Source of the DNA: Flintibacter muris
GTDB taxonomy: Bacteria; Bacillota; Clostridia; Oscillospirales; Oscillospiraceae
DNA length: 64,000 bases
Assembly: GCF_943192995.1 (NCBI RefSeq)
Contig: NZ_CALPCP010000001.1
Coordinates: 124,001 to 188,000 of the forward strand
Direction: 5' to 3'
Shown here one piece after another: positions 30,074 through 36,749 of the stretch (position 1 is the first letter of the stretch; each line of letters opens with the position of its first letter). The notes beneath the pieces are model-generated. The model saw nothing but the letters and a program-made list of their open reading frames with translations, searched no databases and was not told the origin of the DNA. Position numbers and translations under genes: made by a program.

Positions 30074-32828
30074 AACCACACGCTGGTCTAAAACGGCGGT
30101 GACGGATGCCGGTACCAGCCTGCTGACCGAGTTTGCGGCGGGGCGGCTCCTGACCATCACCAGCGCATTCGGTTCCGTCAGCGACCCTGGGGAGAACCTG
30201 GTGGAGCTGACGGAGCTGCCCGATGGCCGGGAGCACCCGCTGACCATCGAGAGTGTCACCCGAAATGATGACAGCGTGACGGTGTGTATCCAGGTGACCA
30301 GCATCGGAAACCCGGAGCCGTACAAGCTGGAGCAGATCGGTATCTTCGCCGCGGCCGGCGGCGCCGATGGGCCGGGAAGTATCGTGGCCGGCGAAAAGCT
30401 GCTGATGGTCATCGAGGACACGGAGGATGAGCGCGGCGGCAAGGGTGTAACTGTGCCGGCGGAGACCGACCAGCTCTATACGTTCAAGCTGTATGCTGTG
30501 CTGACCGTTACCAACAAGGAGCGGCTGGAGATCAGCGTGTCCGCCGCCGGGATCGCTACGCTGGGGGCCATCGAGGACGCCATGAAGGCGCATGAGGAAG
30601 ACCCCAACGCCCACCCCAATCTGGCGGGCAAGTCTGTGGGAGACCACAACGAAGACCCGGAGGCCCACCCCAGCCTGACCGCTCGGATGCGGGCCACGGA
30701 GCTGGCTCTGAACGGGAGCGAGACGATCCTTGCCCCGGAGGGCGACCCCACCACTGAGACGGTTGGCAAGAAGGGCCAGCACTACATCAATATGGACACC
30801 GGCACAGAGTGGGAATGCGCCGGCGTGAAGGATGGCGAGTACATCTGGGGGCTGGTGGACTACGACAGCGAAAACTACAAGTCCATGCGGGATATTCTGA
30901 GCGAGGCAGCCACCACCGCAGCCCAGGCCAAGGAAGTGGCCGACGGTGCAGCCGCGGCCATTGCCGCCGTTCAGAATACCATCTCTGTGATCCCCTCCCA
31001 GTCCGGCAGCCTGACCTACAACGGGGGCGCCCAGCTCCCCAGCTGGAACAACCTGGCCCTGGAGATGATGACCATCACCTACGGGGAGGACAGGGTGTCG
31101 GCGGCTGACTTCCAGGGAGAAACGGATGCGGGAACCTACAAAGCCTATGTCACGCCCAAGGAGGGCTACACGTGGGGCGACAAGTCTGCCGAGGAGAAGG
31201 AGATCCCCTGGACGATCCAGCGGGCCACCATCACCACCGCCCCCAGCGTGAGCGGCTCTCTGAGCTACACCGGGGAGCCCCAGGTTCCCACCTGGCTGAA
31301 CCACAACCCGGAGCAGCTGACCAAGGTGGAGACGGCCCAGACGGACGCCGGGGACTACTCCTCTTCCTTTGCGCCCACCAAGAACTATCAGTGGCCCGGC
31401 GGTGACACCTCGGCCAGGGTGATCCCCTGGTCTATCGCCAAGGCTGCAAACACCTTCAGCATCGCCCCCAGCACGGCCCAGGAGCTGGACGTGGGCGACA
31501 CGGTGGTGATCCAGGTGACGTCCAACAGCGATGCTGTCATCACGGCGGAGTCCAGCAATACGGGCTATGCCTCGGTGTCGGTAGATGCGGATGAAAAGAC
31601 CGTGACCATCCGTGGTACTGGCGAGGGCGCGGCCACCGTCAGCATCCACAGCAAGGGCAGCGCCAACTATGCCGACGCCAGCGCCACCCTCAACGTGGCT
31701 GTGAGCCGGAAGACGCCCACCTTCTCCCTCAGTCCTTCGGGCAATCAGTCTCTGAACATCGGCGGCAGCAAGCAGATCGCCGTCACCACCGACAGTGACG
31801 GGGCCGTGTCTGCCAGCTCCAGCGCCCCTGGCGTGGCCACGGCAGCGGCCAGCGGGAAGAACGTGACCATCTCCGGCGCGTCCGCCGGCAATGCGGTGAT
31901 CACGATCTCCGTGCCGCAGACCACAAAGTATAACGCGGCCAGCGCCACGGTGAATGTCAGCGTGGTCAAGCCCTCGGTTGCCAATTCCACTTGGGACGAT
32001 ATCAAGGCCATTTCTGATGCGGGGACGGCGGCCAGCTACTTCGCCCCCGGCGACACCAAGAGCATCACCCTCAACGGCACCGTGGGGACACTGGCGCTGA
32101 ACAATCTGGCGGTGGATGTGTTCATCCTGGGCATCAACCACAACGCATCCAGGGAGGGCAGCAACCGCATCCATTGGGCCATCGGGAAGATCGGCGGCAC
32201 CCTTATTGCCCTGTGTGACAGCAACTACAACAGCGGCTACACGGACGGCAGGAAGGGGTTCAATATGAACCACTGGGGGAATTACAACTACGGCGGCTGG
32301 AAGGGCTGTGACCTCCGCTACGATATCTTGGGCAGCACCAACAAGGCCCCCAGCGGTTATGGTAGTTCCCCGCAGACGAGCCGAACCGGGAATGATCCCT
32401 CTGGCTATGACATTGTGAACAGCCCCGTGGCAAACACGCTGATGGCCGCACTGCCCCAGGCGCTGCGTAAGGTGATGAAGACCGTCACCAAGTACACGGA
32501 TAACAAAGGCAATGCCAATCAGAACACCGCCTCTGCCGTGACAACCTCGGTGGATTACATCTTCCTCCTTTCGGAGTTTGAGGTGTTTGCCGCTAAGACC
32601 TACGCCAACGACTACGAGAAGAACTACCAGGCGCAGTACGATTATTTCAAGGCGGGCAACAGCAAGACCATGTATAAGCACGACGCTCGTACAACGGCAG
32701 TGTGGGGGCCGCTGCGCTCTCCTTATTACGGCAGCTACAATCCCTTCAGCGCAGTCGGCTCCGGCGGCTCCGTCAGCGCTTGCAATGCTAACCACTGCGG
32801 GGGGCTGCTGGCCGGCTTTTCTACCTAA
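30057..32828 (+). CDS. Tail fiber, receptor-binding target of the DGR
   Basis: A 923-aa adhesin. Residues 1-130 form the conserved fiber base (TRWSKTAVTDAGTSLLTEFAAGR). Residues 310-470 hold two MBG-like beta repeats (GSLTYNGGAQLPSW, then GSLSYTGEPQVPTW). Residues 470-640 hold two Ig-like repeats. The C-terminal part (about 650-923) resembles the DUF6273 domain often diversified by DGRs. The final 45 residues are encoded by the variable repeat. ATG follows CAGGAGGTAGACT. Confidence 0.9.
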   Translation: MAEQSKTTRWSKTAVTDAGTSLLTEFAAGRLLTITSAFGSVSDPGENLVELTELPDGREHPLTIESVTRNDDSVTVCIQVTSIGNPEPYKLEQIGIFAAAGGADGPGSIVAGEKLLMVIEDTEDERGGKGVTVPAETDQLYTFKLYAVLTVTNKERLEISVSAAGIATLGAIEDAMKAHEEDPNAHPNLAGKSVGDHNEDPEAHPSLTARMRATELALNGSETILAPEGDPTTETVGKKGQHYINMDTGTEWECAGVKDGEYIWGLVDYDSENYKSMRDILSEAATTAAQAKEVADGAAAAIAAVQNTISVIPSQSGSLTYNGGAQLPSWNNLALEMMTITYGEDRVSAADFQGETDAGTYKAYVTPKEGYTWGDKSAEEKEIPWTIQRATITTAPSVSGSLSYTGEPQVPTWLNHNPEQLTKVETAQTDAGDYSSSFAPTKNYQWPGGDTSARVIPWSIAKAANTFSIAPSTAQELDVGDTVVIQVTSNSDAVITAESSNTGYASVSVDADEKTVTIRGTGEGAATVSIHSKGSANYADASATLNVAVSRKTPTFSLSPSGNQSLNIGGSKQIAVTTDSDGAVSASSSAPGVATAAASGKNVTISGASAGNAVITISVPQTTKYNAASATVNVSVVKPSVANSTWDDIKAISDAGTAASYFAPGDTKSITLNGTVGTLALNNLAVDVFILGINHNASREGSNRIHWAIGKIGGTLIALCDSNYNSGYTDGRKGFNMNHWGNYNYGGWKGCDLRYDILGSTNKAPSGYGSSPQTSRTGNDPSGYDIVNSPVANTLMAALPQALRKVMKTVTKYTDNKGNANQNTASAVTTSVDYIFLLSEFEVFAAKTYANDYEKNYQAQYDYFKAGNSKTMYKHDARTTAVWGPLRSPYYGSYNPFSAVGSGGSVSACNANHCGGLLAGFST
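32695..32815 (+). repeat. DGR variable repeat (VR)
   Basis: A 121-bp segment at the end of the tail fiber gene matches 33,532-33,652 without gaps. I count 14 mismatches: 13 fall where the template has adenine, one is C to T. Changed codons cluster in two patches (SPYYGSYNPF and SVSACNANHC), while the GC-rich 3' end is unchanged, as expected for the site where homing starts. Confidence 0.95.
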
Positions 32829-32855
32829 TCCCCCGCAGGGTATCCCGCCCTAATC

Positions 32856-32937
32856 CCGCCCCCGCAAGGGGGCGGCCCACCGGGGCCAACAAAAACCGGC
32901 CCGGCAGGGCCGGAACATGGAGGGCGCGTAAGCGCCC
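32856..32937 (+). other. Three hairpins downstream of VR
   Basis: Stem CCGCCCCC/GGGGGCGG with GCAA loop (32,856-32,875); stem CCGGCCC/GGGCCGG with GGCA loop (32,896-32,913); stem GGGCGC/GCGCCC with GTAA loop (32,922-32,937), followed shortly by a T-rich run. The first, 40 bp past VR with an 8-bp stem and 4-nt loop, resembles the hairpin/cruciform that raises homing in the Bordetella phage DGR. The last may also end fiber transcription. Confidence 0.75.
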
Positions 32938-32963
32938 GACGCGATTTTTTATTTTTGCCCCCT

Positions 32964-32991
32964 TTGCCTCTGGAGGTTTTTGTGTTATACT
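32964..32991 (+). promoter_or_regulatory. Possible promoter for avd-TR-RT
   Basis: TTGCCT and TATACT are 16 bp apart, with TGTG before the -10 resembling an extended -10. It lies after the T-run and before the avd ribosome site. Weak -35, so tentative. Confidence 0.45.
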
Positions 32992-33023
32992 GGCCCTTAT
33001 CCAGTGTCGAAGGAGGCAGGAAA

Positions 33024-33488
33024 ATGTCGGTACTTCTCAGCAAGCGCACGGTGAGCGGGGCAGATTTCGTAAATGTAGCAAATCAGATCTACGTGGAAAC
33101 GCTGGCCTTCCTTACGCGGCTGTCGGCACGATACTCCCGGCTGGTGGCAGAACCCACGGCACAACTGGCGGGGGAAGTCAAAGACCACGCTGAAAAGGCA
33201 AACAGCATCTTTCCTGCCGGCGCTCAGCTGGAATTGCGGGTGAAACTCAGAACGGAGCATCTTTTGGAGGCCCGCGCCTCGCTGATGGCACTGGATTCCA
33301 GACTGACGGACTGCTACCTGGTCATGATGCAGAACCCGGAGGGGTGTTTTACCACCTCCAAGGGGAAAACGGTCGGGCCGAAGGAGGCGGTAGAAAAGCT
33401 GGACGCGATGGCCCAGAGCCTGGGGGAAAAAATAGACCAGGAAATGATCTTCTCAAGGGCCAAATCGAAAGTATGGGCAAAAAGCTAA
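33024..33488 (+). CDS. avd: DGR accessory variability determinant (Avd)
   Basis: This 154-aa helical, basic protein lies between VR and TR, the standard Avd place. Helices such as RLSARYSRLVAEPTAQLAGEVKDHAEKANSIFP and LRTEHLLEARASLMALDSRLTDCYLVM suit the four-helix bundle that forms a pentamer, binds the RT and template RNA and is needed for cDNA synthesis. Start ATG 33,024 follows AAGGAGGCAGGAAA. Confidence 0.85.
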   Translation: MSVLLSKRTVSGADFVNVANQIYVETLAFLTRLSARYSRLVAEPTAQLAGEVKDHAEKANSIFPAGAQLELRVKLRTEHLLEARASLMALDSRLTDCYLVMMQNPEGCFTTSKGKTVGPKEAVEKLDAMAQSLGEKIDQEMIFSRAKSKVWAKS

Positions 33489-33531
33489 AATCCTGATTGG
33501 GCATTGGGTGTACTTCTGATAATTTGCCCCG

Positions 33532-33652
33532 CGGCAGTGTGGGGGCCGCTGCGCTCTCCTAATTACAACAACAACAATAACTTCAGCGCAGTCGGCTCCG
33601 GCGGCTCCGTCAACAACTACAATGCAAACAACTGCGGGGGGCTGCTGGCCGG
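33532..33652 (+). repeat. DGR template repeat (TR)
   Basis: Non-coding template of VR. It contains 28 adenines, most in AAC/AAT/TAC codon-like triplets (a run of five AAY-type triplets near 33,565-33,580). If translated in the VR frame it gives asparagine-rich text, the most variable codon choice for adenine mutagenesis. The 3' end GGGGGGCTGCTGGCCGG is identical to VR. Confidence 0.95.
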
Positions 33653-33946
33653 ATTTTACGTAAATACGCGGTCAAATGGAGTAGCAGGGCTACGGCCCAG
33701 GTGAAAGACGACCGACGTAAAAGGAGAAGTACTTCCCTGGGTAGCCAATCCCTAAAACTGCTCTGCTCGGGAGAGCAGAAAAGGGTATAACCTATGATGA
33801 ATAGCCGATACCCTTTCTTTTGATGCCTTTACACGTACGCTTCTTGCATGGTGGGGCTATGTGTCTACCCCCATTTCATGTGTACGGGCAAAGCAGATTA
33901 GAGGACACCCTACAACTTATCTGTACGAAAGGCGAATACTTTTATT
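33653..33946 (+). other. Spacer between TR and RT
   Basis: No gene is supported here. The RNA contains short inverted segments such as CTGCTCT/AGAGCAG and GGGTAT/ATACCC. In the Bordetella phage system the RNA just 3' of TR is required for priming and Avd/RT binding, so this stretch is probably part of the DGR RNA. Confidence 0.6.
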
Positions 33947-35125
33947 ATGAACAGTCAGGAACGCAGAGAGGCCCGGTACCAGCGCCGCAAAGCCAAGCGG
34001 CAAAAACGGAGGGAGGAGCGGTGTGCCGCTCTCGGCTCCATCGACCAGGTATTCAGCTACCGCAAGATGTTCTTCTACGGGCGAAAGTGCTGCAACGGTG
34101 TCCGTTGGAAGCGAAGCGCCCAGAACTTCGAGCTGCACCTGTTTTCCGGCACTGCAAAGCGTCGCCGGCAGGTGCTGAACGGAACATGGAAGCCCAAAAA
34201 ATGCGTTCACTTTACCCTGTATGAGCGGGGTAAGGTGCGACCCATTGACGCGCCCCACATCACTGACCGGCAGATCCACAAGACCCTCTGTAATGAAGTC
34301 CTTATCCCCCTGTACACGCCCAGCATGATTTATGACAACGGGGCCAGTCAGAGGGGTAAGGGCCTGCATTGGCATTATCGGCGAATCGAGGAGCATTTGC
34401 ATTGGCATTTCCGGCGCTATGGCCGGGAGGGAGCTGTCCTTCAGATTGACCTGAAGGGGTACTTCCCCAATGCGCCCCACGCCCTGATCTACCAGCGGCA
34501 CCAGCAGCTGATCACCGACCCCGCCCTCCGGGAGTTGGCGGACAAGATCATACGGTTCTCCCCCTGTCCCACGCCGGGGCGGGGGATGCCGCTGGGCGTG
34601 GAGCCGAGCCAACAGGAAATGGTCGCCCTCCCCAGCCAGATCGACAACTGGGTCAAGTGTCAGGCGCGGGTTGAGTATGATGGCCATTTTATGGATGACA
34701 ACATACTGTTCTTCCCTACGATTGAGGAGGCCAAGCGGATGGGCCATGAGATCGTGCGCCGGTTTGAGGCAAAGGGCATCCGGGTAAACCGCCGCAAGTG
34801 CAGCGTCACCCCGCTTACAAAGCCTTTCAGGTTCTGCAAGGCCCGTTTTACCTTGACCGAAACCGGAAAAGTCAAAATCAATGGCAGCCGGGACGGAGTA
34901 AAGCGAGCGCGGCGCAAGTTGAAACTATTCCATCGAGAGGTTAAGGCTGGTCAGCGCGAGTTCAAAGACGTTGAGCAGTACATGGTGTGCCAGGGCGCAT
35001 ACTACAAAAATTTTGATGACCATGGGCGGGAACTCCGCCTACGGCGGCTCTGCCACGCTATCTTTTTTGGAGGTGCAAAATGTTCAGGATCACCAACACC
35101 AGAGACGGGAAAAGCCTCGGCATGA
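33947..35125 (+). CDS. DGR reverse transcriptase
   Basis: A 392-aa RT. Visible motifs: KVRPIDAPHITDRQIHKTLCNEV (finger region), LQIDLKGYFPN (first catalytic Asp, about residue 168), GMPLGVEPSQ (the LGxxxSQ variant typical of DGR RTs), and FMDDN (catalytic YxDD equivalent, about residue 248). No maturase or endonuclease domain, as expected. The weak ribosome site GAAAGGCG precedes ATG 33,947. The stop overlaps the next gene by 46 bp. Confidence 0.95.
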   Translation: MNSQERREARYQRRKAKRQKRREERCAALGSIDQVFSYRKMFFYGRKCCNGVRWKRSAQNFELHLFSGTAKRRRQVLNGTWKPKKCVHFTLYERGKVRPIDAPHITDRQIHKTLCNEVLIPLYTPSMIYDNGASQRGKGLHWHYRRIEEHLHWHFRRYGREGAVLQIDLKGYFPNAPHALIYQRHQQLITDPALRELADKIIRFSPCPTPGRGMPLGVEPSQQEMVALPSQIDNWVKCQARVEYDGHFMDDNILFFPTIEEAKRMGHEIVRRFEAKGIRVNRRKCSVTPLTKPFRFCKARFTLTETGKVKINGSRDGVKRARRKLKLFHREVKAGQREFKDVEQYMVCQGAYYKNFDDHGRELRLRRLCHAIFFGGAKCSGSPTPETGKASA

Positions 35126-35415
35126 CCGAGGCCCCCACCTACATCAAGCAGGCCGAGAACGGCTGCTACATCCTGTGCCCGGAGCCGGAGGCTTCGGGCA
35201 TTGCTATTTCCGGGGTTCCTTACCGTCTGCTGGGCCGGGAGGCCCCGGAGGGTATGGAGGAACTGGATGCCGTCATGCTGGAGGAGACGGACGCTGGCCC
35301 GATGGTCGCTGCGGCCCACGACCTTTCGGCGGACATTGACGGCCTGACCGTAGACCACGAATACCGCATTACCTTGCTGGAGCTTGGCCTTGCGGCAGAC
35401 AGTGAGACCGTTTGA
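35080..35415 (+). CDS. Phage protein of unknown function, 111 aa
   Basis: A small acidic, probably beta-rich protein starting inside the RT gene behind GGAGGTGCAAA. It may be a tail-tip or fiber-associated protein, judged from its place between fiber/DGR and lysis genes. No motif recognised. Confidence 0.7.
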   Translation: MFRITNTRDGKSLGMTEAPTYIKQAENGCYILCPEPEASGIAISGVPYRLLGREAPEGMEELDAVMLEETDAGPMVAAAHDLSADIDGLTVDHEYRITLLELGLAADSETV

Positions 35416-35432
35416 GAGGGGAGGTGCAAAAA

Positions 35433-35597
35433 ATGCTGTATCGGACACTTAAGCGCATGATCGAGCGCGGCCAGATCGATGGCATGGAGGAGAAGCTGGA
35501 CATCTTCCTGGCCTCCAGCAAGATCACGGCGGAGGAGTACACCGAGCTGATGGGCCTGCTGCCCAACAAAGCCGCCGACAACCCCACGGAGGAGTAA
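35433..35597 (+). CDS. XkdX-like small protein, 54 aa
   Basis: LKRMIERGQIDGMEEKLDIFLASSKITAEEYTELMGLL matches the pattern of the short XkdX-type phage proteins, usually found beside tail fibers. ATG 35,433 follows GGGGAGGTGCAAAA; the upstream in-frame start at 35,412 lacks a site. Confidence 0.65.
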   Translation: MLYRTLKRMIERGQIDGMEEKLDIFLASSKITAEEYTELMGLLPNKAADNPTEE

Positions 35598-35600
35598 GCC

Positions 35601-36044
35601 ATGGAGCAGAGCTATCACAAGCGGTACATCGCCCGGAGGCGGGCGCGGTTCAAGGGCTGCAATGGCCAGCAGGTCAATATTCCATACGGTTCCATCCTGG
35701 AGGCCCAGGATGGTTTTTTGTTGTGGAAGGGTCAGCCCCTGTGTGTGGACACCAGCCAGAACGCTCACGAGTTCTTCAGCCAGGACGATGACGGCCAGGG
35801 CCAGGAGCGCGGCCAGTTGGTGGCCGCCATCCTCGCCCGGCTGGAGACCCCGCCCAATGCTGGGGAGAAGTGCCGGACGGAGCTGCAGGCCCGGTGGGAT
35901 AAGGTGTGGGCCGATCCTCTGAGCCAGAAGTACAAGCGGCCGGAACATGAGGACTTCTGGATTTGGAGTCATGACTTCTATGATGCGCCGGTAGTAGATC
36001 TCCGGCACATCGCCGCCCTGGTGGGGGCGAAAGTCAAGGGCTAA
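35601..36044 (+). CDS. Phage protein of unknown function, 147 aa
   Basis: A protein with a basic N-terminus (KRYIARRRARFKG), a beta-like middle and a Trp-rich helical end (DFWIWSHDFYDAPVVDLRHIAALVG). I cannot assign it. It is the last gene before a strong terminator. Confidence 0.65.
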   Translation: MEQSYHKRYIARRRARFKGCNGQQVNIPYGSILEAQDGFLLWKGQPLCVDTSQNAHEFFSQDDDGQGQERGQLVAAILARLETPPNAGEKCRTELQARWDKVWADPLSQKYKRPEHEDFWIWSHDFYDAPVVDLRHIAALVGAKVKG

Positions 36045-36054
36045 AACAAGAGCA

Positions 36055-36082
36055 GGAGCGCATCACTTCGGTGGTGCGCTCC
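36055..36082 (+). terminator. Intrinsic terminator with UUCG loop
   Basis: GGAGCGCATCAC pairs with GTGGTGCGCTCC (one wobble) around TTCG, followed by ATCGTTTTT. It separates the tail/DGR transcript from the lysis genes. Confidence 0.85.
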
Positions 36083-36108
36083 ATCGTTTTTGAAGGAGAT
36101 GTAAAGAC

Positions 36109-36441
36109 ATGGTCATTGAACTTTCTGTCGGTGGGCTGATCACGCTGCTGGGCATCCCCACCGCCATCACAGCGTTCTGCTCCTGGATGCTCCAGCGGCG
36201 CATCACCAAGAGGGAGAAAGCCCAGGAGGAGCGAGAGCAGGCCCGTGAGCAGAACGAGGTGCTTATCATCAAGGGCATGGGGGCCGCCATCGCTCTGGGG
36301 GAGGCTACGGCACAGGCCGTCCAGCGCATCCCGGACGCCCACTGCAACGGCGATATGCACGCCGCCCTGGAGTACGCCAGGAAGGTCAAGCACGAGCACA
36401 AGGAATTTATGACAGAGCAGAGCGTCCAGGCGCTCTATTGA
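36109..36441 (+). CDS. Small membrane protein, 110 aa, lysis module
   Basis: One N-terminal transmembrane segment (LITLLGIPTAITAFCSWML) followed by a highly charged helix (QRRITKREKAQEEREQAREQNE). It opens the lysis group. A holin-like or regulator role is possible; nothing proves it. Confidence 0.65.
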   Translation: MVIELSVGGLITLLGIPTAITAFCSWMLQRRITKREKAQEEREQAREQNEVLIIKGMGAAIALGEATAQAVQRIPDAHCNGDMHAALEYARKVKHEHKEFMTEQSVQALY

Positions 36442-36456
36442 GGAGGGCGGCACAGG

Positions 36457-36735
36457 ATGGAATTTTCCAAGAAAATGCTGGTGCTGCACATCTTCATCTC
36501 CGTGATCTTGTGCGGTATCACTGTGGCCGGAACCATCCTGGGGTGGGATGTCAGCGCCGTGGCCGTCCTGGCGGGCACTTCTTTGGTGACAGACGGCACC
36601 TGGGGCGGTTTCTACCTGTGGAAGTCCAAAAATGAAAACCGGGCCAAGTACGCACAGCGTTTTCTAAAGCAGTTTGCCAGCCAATACGGGGCAGACGTGG
36701 CCCTCCGGGCTGCTGAAATTGTGCTGAAGGACTGA
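36457..36735 (+). CDS. Putative holin-like membrane protein, 92 aa
   Basis: Two hydrophobic segments (MLVLHIFISVILCGITVAGTIL and SAVAVLAGTSLVTDGTWGGFYLW) with a charged C-terminal tail, the shape of a small holin. It lies directly before the endolysin gene, and AGGAGGGCGGCACAGG precedes the ATG. Confidence 0.7.
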   Translation: MEFSKKMLVLHIFISVILCGITVAGTILGWDVSAVAVLAGTSLVTDGTWGGFYLWKSKNENRAKYAQRFLKQFASQYGADVALRAAEIVLKD

Positions 36736-36749
36736 GAGGTGATCGGGAC

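Larger units (their letters stand above)
32695..35125 (+). mobile_element. Diversity-generating retroelement (VR, avd, TR, RT)
   Basis: All four parts are present in the order VR (in the fiber), accessory gene, template repeat, reverse transcriptase. The RT copies template RNA with adenine-directed errors and the cDNA replaces VR, varying the tips of the fiber. Hairpins beyond VR and an unassigned 294-bp spacer before the RT complete the layout. Confidence 0.95.

Noticed and set aside
30057..32694. Second variable repeat in the fiber or elsewhere
   Set aside because: The conserved VR 3' end GGGGGGCTGCTGGCCGG was recognised only at the fiber end and in TR; no other copy was seen by eye.
33504..33704. 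66-aa open frame across the template repeat
   Set aside because: It is the non-coding TR read in frame with VR; it lacks a proper ribosome site and its text is explained by the DGR.
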